Positions 27,224-36,075 of a DNA stretch of 64,000 nucleotides are shown here, one piece after another (the first letter of the stretch is position 1; each line of letters opens with the position of its first letter). The stretch spans positions 1 through 64,000 of the forward strand of contig DAITMB010000010.1 in NCBI GenBank assembly GCA_036835375.1, read 5' to 3'. A model generated the notes under the pieces. The model had not been told where the DNA came from. It did no database searches and saw only the letters and a program-made list of their open reading frames with translations. The position numbers and the translations under genes are program-made. This stretch comes from JANQTF01 sp036835375. Lineage in GTDB: Bacteria; Bacteroidota; Bacteroidia; J057.

Positions 27224-27454
27224 TCATGGAAGAGGATCTTGACGATCGTCTGTGCTGGTCCCAGCCGGCAAGCTCAAGCGCCCTTCTCGCCCCCAGATAA
27301 GCCATAGTGCAGCGCCAAGAAATGGCAACATGATCACAGCGCCTACCCAGTACAATCTGTTGCTCCCCCTTTCGACCTGAAACATCCACGAGAGCGAAAT
27401 GCCACTCACCAGCAGCCAACTGATCGTCATGATCGTGAGGAAAAAAGGCCACAT
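27224..27454 (-). CDS. Small membrane protein with PLDc_N-like segment
   Basis: 76 residues with two transmembrane helices. The turn WMFQVERGSNRLYWVGAVIMLPFLGAALWLIWGRE, read across the two helices, follows the pattern of the phospholipase D N-terminal (PLDc_N) membrane module, here free-standing. It starts seven bases after the stop of the lytic transglycosylase gene, so it is probably translated from the same mRNA. A shifted frame over the same bases was rejected because it lacks the membrane pattern. Function unknown. Confidence 0.6.
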   Translation of the reverse strand: MWPFFLTIMTISWLLVSGISLSWMFQVERGSNRLYWVGAVIMLPFLGAALWLIWGREGRLSLPAGTSTDDRQDPLP

Positions 27455-27461
27455 ACCGACG

Positions 27462-29204
27462 TCAGTTTTGAACTTTGGATAGGATCTTGAGCGTCTGGCC
27501 TACTTGCAGGTGATCGGAAGTCAATTCGTTGCTCCTCTTGATGATTTCAACGCGCGTCCCGTAGCGCTGGGCAATTTGCCATAGATTATCGCCAGGCTGT
27601 ACTTCGTGGGTTATCCACTTTGTGGCACCTTCCGGCGATGGCTGTGACGTGGACGCAGTGGAGCCCGGAGTTGTAGAGATCGTGGGGGCTGGAGACACCT
27701 CTCGTGTGGTGGGTGGACCTGTGGGCGCTGACTCTACTTGGGCCACGGGCTGCGCCAGCTCATATTGCAAGATGATGACCTTCTCATCCTTGGGTCTTTT
27801 ATCCTTCAGATACAGCTTTTGGCCGATGTAGATGGTGGGCTTTTTGGAATCCAATCGATTCTTTTTGGCGATTTTGCGCGGAGAAACTTTGTGTCTTTTA
27901 CCGATCGACTCGATTGACTCCCCTTCCTCTACCACATGGAAGCCTACTTTTTTGGGATTCTCCATGTATAAGATTGCCCCTGCTTGCGGGCGCTGTCCGG
28001 GGGTGAGGTCGTTCCACACCAGAAACTGTGCTAGCCGGACTTTCAAGCGCTCGGCCAATTCCGGCAAGCCAATTCGTCCATTGTAGATCACATAGTCTTT
28101 GCCGTAGTTTAGGTCATAGATCAAGTTAAAAATCACATATTGGCTTTCCACCATTTCAGACGGATTTGCCGCACGAAAGGCACCAGCCATGGTACCAATA
28201 GGCTGGGCAACGCGCTCCCCAGAACCTGCAGCAGGGAAAGGGCGATCAGGCACTTCCTGCGGAGCGTACACTGGCGGGCGCACAACAAAATCATCCATAT
28301 TGCCAACCACATTGCGGGTTGAGCGCCCAAATCCAGGGGCACTGGCGATTTGGTCCTTGGTCGGATCATTGATATGGCCAGTATAAAACTCTGCGGGCTG
28401 GGGCACATAGTAGGTGAATAATTCTCCTTTGGGCAGCCTGCGAGGATCGCGGATCCATTTGTTGTAAAGGAAAAAAGTTTCCTCGTCCACAGCTTGATGT
28501 CCTTCAAGGAGTCGCTTCACGATTGACTCGCCGTAAGTAGAGTATGGGATCAAGGCCACAAGCGGACGCTGACGGAGGTTCACCGCCTCTTCGTAGGCAA
28601 GCTTGTGCGCCATGGCTTTGAGCGGGTACCAATGAAGGTCCTCGGTCACCACCATTCGCTTCGCTCCGTAGTACTTGGGATCGGTGTAAGGGATGGCGCC
28701 TGTGAAGCCATGGAAGTAGGCCATGACCGCAAAGACCCAGTTGTCAAAATCGCCGTTAGCACGCTTGAGATACTTCGCAGCGCCCTCAGAAGCACGGTAA
28801 ATGTGCATGCGCTCATCCACCTTGTCATTGACCCTCAGTCCAAAATCACGGGCGGTTTCTTCCTTAAATTGCCAAAAACCTACCGCTTGGGATGAGGACA
28901 CTACGTCTGGTCGCAGGGCGCTTTCCTGAATGGCGAGGTACTTCAAGTCGTCGGGGACGCCAGCTTCATTGAGCGCTTCCTCGATAAAGGGCATATAGGT
29001 GTGAGCCCTCATGACCATTTCATTAAAATATCGAGGGCCTTTCAAAATATCATCTACATATTCCTGCACCTTGCGCTGGGCCCCTTCTGTGAGTTCAACT
29101 TCCATCCCACAGTACTCAAATTGCCGAGGGACTTCGCTAGCCACGAGATTTTCTAAGCTCAGCAGCAAGGCCATCAACACTACATATATTAAGGGAGACT
29201 TCAT
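27462..29204 (-). CDS. Lytic transglycosylase (GH23, MltD-like) with LysM domains
   Basis: 580 residues from the ATG at 29204, directly followed by a signal peptide (YVVLMALLLSLENLVAS). The GH23 domain spans about 60-200: catalytic Glu94 in AIQESALRP, SSSQAVGFWQF, DERMHIYRASEGAAKYL and MAYFHGFTGA, where most relatives have a YN or YNAG turn. A long linker region follows, then two LysM modules: GFHVVEEGESIESIGKRH (about 425-470) and THEVQPGDNLWQIAQRYG (about 533-578), joined by a threonine/proline-rich spacer. The enzyme cleaves peptidoglycan to anhydromuropeptides, and the LysM modules hold it on the glycan. Confidence 0.9.
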   Translation of the reverse strand: MKSPLIYVVLMALLLSLENLVASEVPRQFEYCGMEVELTEGAQRKVQEYVDDILKGPRYFNEMVMRAHTYMPFIEEALNEAGVPDDLKYLAIQESALRPDVVSSSQAVGFWQFKEETARDFGLRVNDKVDERMHIYRASEGAAKYLKRANGDFDNWVFAVMAYFHGFTGAIPYTDPKYYGAKRMVVTEDLHWYPLKAMAHKLAYEEAVNLRQRPLVALIPYSTYGESIVKRLLEGHQAVDEETFFLYNKWIRDPRRLPKGELFTYYVPQPAEFYTGHINDPTKDQIASAPGFGRSTRNVVGNMDDFVVRPPVYAPQEVPDRPFPAAGSGERVAQPIGTMAGAFRAANPSEMVESQYVIFNLIYDLNYGKDYVIYNGRIGLPELAERLKVRLAQFLVWNDLTPGQRPQAGAILYMENPKKVGFHVVEEGESIESIGKRHKVSPRKIAKKNRLDSKKPTIYIGQKLYLKDKRPKDEKVIILQYELAQPVAQVESAPTGPPTTREVSPAPTISTTPGSTASTSQPSPEGATKWITHEVQPGDNLWQIAQRYGTRVEIIKRSNELTSDHLQVGQTLKILSKVQN

Positions 29205-29453
29205 GGATAGGATTTTTTCGAGATGGAGGGCCATCTACCGGAAAAGGATTCCGGAAAATCAGGCCGAATACATAGGTGTTCGCAGTTTGCGATGAGACGG
29301 TTACAAATTTCGCCTTTTCCAGCTCTTTATTCAAGATCTGAACCGAAATCATTCTTAGCCCAACATGACATGTGTTGCACATATGTAAGATCCTTCCCCA
29401 AATCGCGGCCAATTTCCATACCCAAAAGCTTCTGAATGCCGATTTGCTACCGT

Positions 29454-30152
29454 TCAGGGCGAGGATGCTGCTCTGTCAATAGAACTAGCGTGTAATTCTG
29501 CCGCTGTTTTTTTTCTAATGAAGGAGAGCCCGTCTCGCAAGGGCAGCATGAGAACCTCAACCCGCGGGTCTTGAGCCATGTGATCGTTGAATGCCTGTAG
29601 GCCCAGGGTTTCCTTGTCCTGTGGTTCATGGAGCACCTTGCCCTTCCAGAGCACGTTGTCGGCAATGAGCCACCCACCGGGGGAGAGCAAAGGAAAAATC
29701 ATTTCGAAATAAGCGAGATAATGAGCTTTGTCGCCATCGAGAAAGACCAAATCAAAAGGTCCTTTTTGAAGAGGAATAAGATCCTTAGCGTCCCCAATCA
29801 GCAGTTGTATTCGATCTTTCATCCCGGCTTCTTCGACATATCGCAAAATGCGATGAGCCCGTTCATGATTCAGTTCGATGGTGGTGATACGCCCTGTAGC
29901 AGAGAGCCCCTCAGCGAGACAAAGGCAGGAGTATCCCGTGAAAGTACCTACTTCGAGAATGTGACGGGGTTGCACCAATCTCGACCACCAGGCCAGGAGC
30001 CGACCTTGCACCGGATCGGTGAGCATCTGTGGGTAAAGTACCTGAAGATGCGTTTCTCTGCGCAATCGACTTAGCAGGGGCGACTCGGCCTGACTGTGAG
30101 CTTCTACATATCGCTGGAGAGCCGGGTCGATGAGGGAAAGGGGAGAGCTCAC
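29454..30152 (-). CDS. Class I SAM-dependent O-methyltransferase (Methyltransf_3 type)
   Basis: 232 residues. SAM-binding motif I is EVGTFTGYSCLCLAEGL (about 67-83). The metal-binding acidic residues lie in LVFLDGDKAHY and IADNVLW. The helix at the N-terminus (LLSRLRRETHL) and the cation-dependent arrangement match the caffeoyl-CoA/catechol O-methyltransferase group. Bacterial members methylate small catechol-like compounds or tRNA (TrmR), so the substrate is open. The gene stands alone upstream of the lytic transglycosylase and diverges from dnaN. Confidence 0.85.
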   Translation of the reverse strand: MSSPLSLIDPALQRYVEAHSQAESPLLSRLRRETHLQVLYPQMLTDPVQGRLLAWWSRLVQPRHILEVGTFTGYSCLCLAEGLSATGRITTIELNHERAHRILRYVEEAGMKDRIQLLIGDAKDLIPLQKGPFDLVFLDGDKAHYLAYFEMIFPLLSPGGWLIADNVLWKGKVLHEPQDKETLGLQAFNDHMAQDPRVEVLMLPLRDGLSFIRKKTAAELHASSIDRAASSP

Positions 30153-30206
30153 GTCGAAGGAATAGGTCGGTGGAGAAAAAGTTCAGGACAAAGTGCAGAG
30201 AATTCT

Positions 30207-30214
30207 TAGATTTG
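30207..30214 (+). promoter_or_regulatory. Candidate -7 box upstream of dnaN
   Basis: TAGATTTG matches TAnnTTTG exactly and lies 84 bases before the dnaN ATG. No convincing TTG is found at the proper upstream spacing. Confidence 0.35.
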
Positions 30215-30298
30215 TTTCAATGCAAGTCATCTTGACCCCCATTTGCGTGACAATATTGTCAGCAGCCTGTCCGCCTGTACATTTTTAGCCTTTGTGCC

Positions 30299-31435
30299 AT
30301 GAACTTTATCGTCTCCTCCACGGCACTGTATCGCCAGTTGAGCCGCATCAGTGGCGCGATCCCCTCGCGTTCGGTTTTGCCAATCATTGAGAATTTTCTC
30401 TTCGATGTCAGTAACAATACGTTGATTATTTCAACGACCAACCTTGAGACTTCCATGCAGACCAAGCTAGCGGTGGAGTCGAGGGGTGAGCCGATCAAGG
30501 TCGCAATTCCTGCCAAAATTCTTCTCGAGATCCTCAAAGCGCTCCCCGAGCAGCCCGTGACCATGATTGTGGACGAGCGCACCTTCGGAGTTGAAATCAG
30601 TTCTGAGAACGGGAAATATAAAATCAGCGGTGAAAACGGAGAAGACTTCCCTAATATTCCCCGCCACGAAAACGCCGACTCCGTGCAGCTGCCGCTCCAG
30701 GTGTTGCTCAAAGCCATTTCCAAGACCATTTTTGCAGCGTCCACCGACGAAGACAAAGCTGCGCTCAACGGCATCCTGTTCGACTTGGGAGACAGCAGCA
30801 TTACGTTTGTTGCGACCGATGCCCATCGCTTGGTGCGCTATCGCCGCGTTGATGTCACGGTGCCACAACCCACCAGCTTCATTGTCCCGCAAAAAGCGCT
30901 CAACTTGCTCAAGTCTTCGCTGGATCCCAATTCATTGGCCAATGTCACGATTCACTACAACGACGCCAACGCATTCTTCCATGCCGAAAACTTGCTGCTC
31001 GTCTGCCGACTCATCGACCACAAGTACCCAGACTACGAAAATGTGATCCCTTCCAACAATCCCAACAAACTCTTCATCTCCAAGCAGGAGTTGATGGGCT
31101 CGTTGCGCCGGGTGAACTTTTTTGCGAATAAATCTACTCACCAAGTTCGATTTACGCTCAAAGGCTCCGAACTCGAGATTTCTTCTCAAGATCCCGATTT
31201 CGCCAACGAAGCCCACGAATTCTTGAAGTGCCACTATGAAGGGACTGATGTCGAAATCGGGTTCAACGCGGCGCTTTTGATCGACGTCATTTCTAATGTT
31301 GATACCGAGGAAGTCGTCGTAGAGCTATCCGAACCCGGCCGCGCGGGCATCATTCTGCCCAATCTTCAAGACGACGGCGAGAACGTCCTGATGCTCATTA
31401 TGCCCATTATGCTCAATAGCTACGTGCCCACCTAG
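30299..31435 (+). CDS. dnaN: DNA polymerase III beta subunit (sliding clamp)
   Basis: 378 residues with three clamp domains of about 120 residues each. Recognisable blocks are SRTALYRQLSRISG-like start, ENFLFDVSNNTLIISTTNLE, a central DAHRLVRYRRVDV, and the C-terminal LMLIMPIMLNSYVPT in place of the E. coli VMPMRL ending. The family forms a ring dimer that tethers polymerase III to DNA. The neighbours are not dnaA or recF, so this is not the classical origin arrangement; dnaN commonly stands apart in Bacteroidota. Confidence 0.93.
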   Translation: MNFIVSSTALYRQLSRISGAIPSRSVLPIIENFLFDVSNNTLIISTTNLETSMQTKLAVESRGEPIKVAIPAKILLEILKALPEQPVTMIVDERTFGVEISSENGKYKISGENGEDFPNIPRHENADSVQLPLQVLLKAISKTIFAASTDEDKAALNGILFDLGDSSITFVATDAHRLVRYRRVDVTVPQPTSFIVPQKALNLLKSSLDPNSLANVTIHYNDANAFFHAENLLLVCRLIDHKYPDYENVIPSNNPNKLFISKQELMGSLRRVNFFANKSTHQVRFTLKGSELEISSQDPDFANEAHEFLKCHYEGTDVEIGFNAALLIDVISNVDTEEVVVELSEPGRAGIILPNLQDDGENVLMLIMPIMLNSYVPT

Positions 31436-31514
31436 AGACACGCATGGCTGAGCCAAGTAAGGTGACCAGGCTATGATCGAAATGCCGTGACATAGATTTG
31501 CGCTATCGCGCTTG

Positions 31515-33355
31515 TCAACGCTTGTCCTTCATCATGGATTGAAAAGCATACATTTCATCACGAAGACGGGCTGCTTCCATGAAATTAAGGTCTTTCGCGG
31601 CTACCTCCATTTGCTTGCGAATATTGGCGATCTTCTTTTTGAGGTCGTCAGCCGTGAGATATTCTGCTTCGACATCTGCAGCAATGGCGGTCACCTTTTC
31701 CTCAAATTCCTCATAAGTCTTGGCACGGGTTCCGAGTGCATCATGAAAAATGTCTCGTGTGTGACGCGTGGTGGACCTCGGCGTGATATTGTGTAACTCA
31801 TTGTACTGGATCTGCTTGGTGCGGCGATAGGCCGTTTCGTCCAGTAATTTTTTCATCGAGTCCGTGATTTTGTCTCCATAGAGAATCACCCGTCCCTCCG
31901 AATGTCGAGCTGCGCGGCCAGCAGTCTGAATGAGGGACTGGCCCGAACGAAGAAAGCCTTCCTTGTCCGCGTCGAGAATCGCCACCAGCGATACCTCTGG
32001 GAGATCCAGCCCTTCCCTCAGCAAGTTCACACCTACGAGCACATCAAACTTTCCTTCGCGAAGGTCTCTCAAGATATCTACCCGGTCCAAAGCTTCGATG
32101 TCGGAATGTAAGTATCTGGCTTTGATATTGAGATCGCCGAGGTATTTGGTCAGCTCCTCCGACATGCGTTTGGTAAGGGTGGTCACAAGCACCCGGTTGC
32201 CTTTTTTGACTTCTTCGTCCACTTCTTCGAGAAGGTCATCGACCTGGTCCACGCAGGGGCGCACTTCTACTGGCGGGTCGAGAAGGCCCGTAGGTCTCAC
32301 GATTTGTTCTACAATCACGCCGGCGCTTTTTTCCAATTCGTAGTCGGCAGGTGTAGCACTGAGGTAAATGGTCTGATGAAGCAAAGAATTGAACTCCTCG
32401 AATTGCTGGGGGCGATTGTCCAGCGCGGAGGGCAATCTAAAGCCATGCTCCACGAGGGTGAGCTTACGCTGGCGGTCGCCGTGATACATCCCTCTGATTT
32501 GTGGGATCGTGACATGACTTTCATCAATTACAAGCAAAAAGTCCTCTGGAAAATAATCTATCAGACAGTAAGGACGGCTGCCAGGTTCACGCCGCGCCAG
32601 ATAGCGGGAGTAATTTTCGATGCCGGAGCAGTATCCGAGTTCCCGCATCATTTCAAGGTCAAACTCGGTTCTTTCTTTGAGGCGATTTGCCTCCAGGTAC
32701 ATGCCTTGATCTTCAAAATATTTGACCTGCTTCATCAGGTCAGCCTGAATTTCCTCNNNNNNNNNNNNNNNNNNNNNNNNNNNNNNNNNNNNNNNNNNNN
32801 NNNNNNNNNNNNNNNNNNNNNNNNNNNNNNNNNNNNNNNNNNNNNNNNNNNNNNNNGTCCTACCGAAGCGTAGTACACGTTTGCCTGAAAATCCTCGGGC
32901 TTCCCGATACCATAAATACAAGACACAGACGCCACAACGATCACATCCCTTCGACCAGACACCAGCGCTGTGGTGGCGCGGAGTCTCAACTTCTCGATGT
33001 CCTGATTCACGGAGAGGTCCTTCTCGATATAGGTATTCGAGGTCGGGATAAATGCCTCGGGCTGGTAGTAGTCGTAATAAGAAATAAAATATTCGACGAG
33101 GTTATTGGGAAAAAACTCCTTGAATTCCCCGTAAAGCTGGGCCGCAAGGGTCTTGTTATGACTAATGATGAGGGTTGGCCGATTGGCTTTTGCAATGATG
33201 TTGGCAATGGTAAAAGTCTTGCCAGAGCCGGTCACACCGAGTAGCGTTTGGTGAGGCTCCCCTTGTATGAGACCGTCGTACAGCTGCCTGATGGCCTCAG
33301 GTTGGTCTCCGGCAGGCTTAAATTCAGATTGAAGGTCGAAAAGATAATCAGACAT
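31515..33355 (-). CDS. uvrB: Excinuclease ABC subunit B, interrupted by an assembly gap
   Basis: The gene reads from the ATG at 33355 (MSDYLFDLQSEFKP) to a stop at 31515, with 100 undetermined bases at 32757-32856. N-terminal part (166 residues): Walker A GVTGSGKT, SHNKTLAAQL and the hairpin YYDYYQPEAFIP. C-terminal part (413 residues): RTEFDLEMMRELGYCSGIENYSR, DESHVTIPQ, helicase motif V VGVNLLREGLDLPEVSL, motif VI QTAGRAARH and a UvrC-binding domain at the end. The two halves are in different frames across the Ns, but each is intact, so the gap length is nominal. UvrB verifies damage and loads UvrC in nucleotide excision repair. Confidence 0.93.
32757..32856. other. Assembly gap of 100 N
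   Basis: Exactly 100 undetermined bases inside uvrB. The flanking protein parts lack the region between the VYYASVG-like segment and the EEIQADL helix. In E. coli UvrB this covers about 95 residues, so the true missing sequence is likely near 290 bases and 100 is a placeholder. Confidence 0.95.
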
Positions 33356-33559
33356 AGAAACAATGTACGAAAGGCTCATAAGACTTGTTTGTAGGAATTC
33401 CTGCTTAGTTTGTGGGTAATCAGGTGAACTTAAAATAGCATTTGCAAAGTCCTTCGGATAGAAGTCTGAGGGACGATAGAAATTGCTTGGAAGCATAGCA
33501 TTTTTCCCTAAATTCAACCATAAGGCTTCAAAACAAGAGGTTCGAAAACCATCACACAC

Positions 33560-35527
33560 ATGGGAGACCTGAGAGTCAGATCCGCTCGCACAAGGCAGGA
33601 GCAGCAGCAATTTGTTCGCTACTTGCTGAAAGACGCAGCAGCAATGGAGCGGATGCTTCGCGAAGAATGGTTTGAGACTTCACCTATGCGCATTGGTGCA
33701 GAGCAGGAAATGTGCCTGGTGGACCGCCACTGGAAGCCCAAGCACATCAATCTGGAGGCTTTAGAGACGATCAACGATCCTGCTTTCACCTCAGAATTGG
33801 CAAATTTTAATTTGGAAGCCAATCTGGATCCATTGCCATTTTCAGGCAACGCCCTTTCTCAAATGCACCTCAATCTCAAGGCGACCCTCACTCGTGCCCA
33901 AGAGAAGGTGAGTAGATTGGGTGCTAATTTGATGATCTGTGGCATCCTTCCAACCATCCGTAAAGCAGATGTCGAAATTGCAAATATCACCCCGCTGGAT
34001 CGCTACAAAGCCCTCATGGATGGCTTAAAGGAGTTGCGGGGCGAGGCCTTTGAGCTGCGAATAACAGGGATTGATGAACTCAACCTGAAGCAAGACACCG
34101 CCATGCTGGAGGCATGCAACACGAGTTTTCAAGTGCATTTGCAAGTCACTCCCAATCAGTTTACTCAGCGCTACAACTACGCCCAAGCTTTGGCTGGTCC
34201 CGTGCTCTCCGCAGCGGTCAATTCGCCCATGCTCTTTGGTCGCAGACTGTGGCAGGAGACCCGAATCGCCTTATTCCAGCAGTCCATCGACATCCGCACC
34301 CTCACCGAGCACTTTCGCGACCGCAGTCCAAGGGTTACTTTTGGAAGCGACTGGATTCGCAACTCCATCATGGAAATCTATCGCGAAGATGTAGCTCGCT
34401 TCAAGGTCTTACTCGTCACTGAGGTGGACGAAGAGGTATTCGAGCAAATGTCGGCTGGCATTACTCCGCGCTTGCGTGCCCTCAACATCCACAACTCGAC
34501 AGTCTATCGCTGGAATCGCCCATGCTACGGTATTTCTCCGAATGGCCAGCCACACCTGCGTATCGAAAACCGGGTATTTCCGGCAGGCCCCAGCTTGCCA
34601 GATGCCATAGCCAATGCTGCTTTTTGGCTCGGTCTCATGAATGGGCTCGAAGATGAGTATCCTGATATCAGCAAAGTGGTGGACTTTGCTGACGCAAAGT
34701 CCAACTTCTTTGCAGCCGCAAGATTTGGTTTGGACGCACAGTTTACCTGGGTGCATGGACGGAAAGTGTCGCCTTCCAAGCTCATCCTCGACGAATTATT
34801 GCCTGTCGCTGATCACGGCTTGGACCGTGCCGGCATTGATCAAGTCGATCGCAATACTTATCTCGGCATCATTCGGGACCGAGTCGAGACGACTAACACT
34901 GGATCGCGGTGGATGCTACAATCTTTCAATAAACTCGCCAAGCAAGGATTGCCTCGGGACGAGATTGTGACCTCGATCACGTCCTCCATGTACACTTACC
35001 AGCACCAAGGCAAGCCAGTTCACGAATGGGAACTCGCCTGCTCAGAGAGCTTCGATTACCAGCCCACGGCCTTGCTGGTGGAGGAATTTATGCAAACTGA
35101 CCTCATCACGGTGCAGGAAGACGATATCATCGACCTCGCGGTGACTCTCATGGATTGGCGCAAAATACGGCACGTTGCTGTCGAGGATCACAAAGGGCTG
35201 TTGGTAGGACTGATCACGATGCGGATGCTGGTCCGATACATGGCAACCGCATTTCAGCACCAAAAGGAGGACGTCGCACTGAGTGTTAAAGAATTTATGA
35301 TCCCGAGTCCGGTAACCATCGCCCCGGAAGACACCATCATCCGAGCGATGGAACTGATGCAGGCGCATCAAGTAGGATGCCTGCCTGTGCTCAAAAATGG
35401 AAGTTTGGTCGGCATGATCACCGAAGCAGAATTTCTGAATATCACGGGTAACCTGGTGAGGCGACTGGCAAAAAAAGGAGAGGTAGAGACGCCCAAGTCG
35501 GTGAACCAAGCTATAAAACAGGAATGA
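33560..35527 (+). CDS. GCS2-like (glutamate-cysteine ligase family 2) domain fused to tandem CBS domains
   Basis: 655 residues, no signal peptide. The N-terminal 400 residues resemble carboxylate-amine ligases of the GCS2 group: IGAEQEMCLV (about 46-55), an FNLEANLDP segment (about 89-97) and RIENRVFPAGPS later. Two CBS motifs follow at about 507-640: EFMQTDLITVQEDDIIDLAVTLM with a GLLVGLITMRML end, and EFMIPSPVTIAPEDTIIRAMELM with a GSLVGMITEAEF end. A CBS pair usually binds adenosine nucleotides and regulates the attached domain. Family knowledge suggests formation of a gamma-glutamyl or other peptide bond under nucleotide control, but the substrate is unknown. The N-terminal start is compatible with the divergent uvrB gene 204 bases away. 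Confidence 0.75.
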   Translation: MGDLRVRSARTRQEQQQFVRYLLKDAAAMERMLREEWFETSPMRIGAEQEMCLVDRHWKPKHINLEALETINDPAFTSELANFNLEANLDPLPFSGNALSQMHLNLKATLTRAQEKVSRLGANLMICGILPTIRKADVEIANITPLDRYKALMDGLKELRGEAFELRITGIDELNLKQDTAMLEACNTSFQVHLQVTPNQFTQRYNYAQALAGPVLSAAVNSPMLFGRRLWQETRIALFQQSIDIRTLTEHFRDRSPRVTFGSDWIRNSIMEIYREDVARFKVLLVTEVDEEVFEQMSAGITPRLRALNIHNSTVYRWNRPCYGISPNGQPHLRIENRVFPAGPSLPDAIANAAFWLGLMNGLEDEYPDISKVVDFADAKSNFFAAARFGLDAQFTWVHGRKVSPSKLILDELLPVADHGLDRAGIDQVDRNTYLGIIRDRVETTNTGSRWMLQSFNKLAKQGLPRDEIVTSITSSMYTYQHQGKPVHEWELACSESFDYQPTALLVEEFMQTDLITVQEDDIIDLAVTLMDWRKIRHVAVEDHKGLLVGLITMRMLVRYMATAFQHQKEDVALSVKEFMIPSPVTIAPEDTIIRAMELMQAHQVGCLPVLKNGSLVGMITEAEFLNITGNLVRRLAKKGEVETPKSVNQAIKQE

Positions 35528-35592
35528 GATCGGCGATAATCTGAGCAAAGAGGCGCGAGGACTCTCAGCAGTATTTTCACAAGCCAATAAAA

Positions 35593-35617
35593 AAAGTCCA
35601 CCCTTGAGGTGGACTTT
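35593..35617. terminator. Bidirectional rho-independent terminator
   Basis: AAAGTCCACC and GGTGGACTTT form a perfect 10-bp stem with the five-base loop CTTGA. An A run precedes it, serving as the U tract for the minus strand, and CTTGTTTT follows it for the plus strand. It lies between the converging CBS fusion gene and small lipoprotein gene. Confidence 0.8.
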
Positions 35618-35641
35618 CTTGTTTTCGAAAAAGTGTCAGGA

Positions 35642-35854
35642 TTAGTTAGCTCCTTCTACCGCTTCTTCGACTTTCTCAGCAGCAGCATCAACGGCAGTCT
35701 CGAGGGAATCCACGACGTCGGAAGCAACTTCTGTAGCCTCTTCCATCACTCCTTCCACTTCTTGCGCCGCTTGCTCAGACTGAGAAGCAGTTTCTTCGCA
35801 GCCAAACATGAACATGCCAGCTACCATAACCATTGCGATCCACTTGAATTTCAT
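35642..35854 (-). CDS. Small acidic lipoprotein
   Basis: 70 residues from the ATG at 35854. A short signal ends in MFMFGC, so Cys19 would be lipidated. The mature 50 residues are almost entirely helical and acidic, with alternating Ala, Glu and Val (EVEGVMEEATEVASDVVDSL) and a heptad-like spacing that suits an amphipathic or coiled-coil helix. This resembles small abundant helical lipoproteins of the Lpp type in character only, not in sequence. Its own promoter and terminator suggest strong single-gene expression. Confidence 0.7.
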   Translation of the reverse strand: MKFKWIAMVMVAGMFMFGCEETASQSEQAAQEVEGVMEEATEVASDVVDSLETAVDAAAEKVEEAVEGAN

Positions 35855-35888
35855 AATCTTAAAATTGAGTTCAGCGTTTGATTTCGGC

Positions 35889-35920
35889 CCAAAATAAATG
35901 AGAAGTCTGATAATTTGCAA
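35889..35920 (-). promoter_or_regulatory. Candidate promoter of the small lipoprotein gene
   Basis: On the minus strand TTG (35920-35918) and TATTTTGG (35896-35889) are 21 bases apart. The -7 box differs from TAnnTTTG in one base. The leader would be about 28 bases. Confidence 0.35.
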
Positions 35921-36075
35921 GCCTGAAGCAGATAATCAACTTATTTACTCAAAAATTCCAATCGTCGGGATCGGTATTACCCATCTCATTATCAGGGAAC
36001 TCAATCCATCCGGTTAAGAAAATGAGAAATATCAATTCAAATCAATTTTCAGCTACTCGTAACAAATAGCTCAAC

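Noticed and set aside
27213..27452. Alternative frame over the small PLDc_N-like membrane protein
   Set aside because: The overlapping frame at 27224-27454 has two clear membrane helices and a coupled start; the alternative has neither.
30467..30892. 141-codon frame on the minus strand inside dnaN
   Set aside because: Antisense shadow of the sliding clamp gene with no domain pattern.
30299..31435. dnaN as a marker of the replication origin
   Set aside because: No dnaA, recF or gyrB beside it and no cluster of DnaA-box-like sequences; the neighbours are unrelated.
32757..32856. uvrB as a frameshifted pseudogene
   Set aside because: The frame change coincides exactly with the 100 N, and both parts keep all motifs, so an assembly gap explains it.
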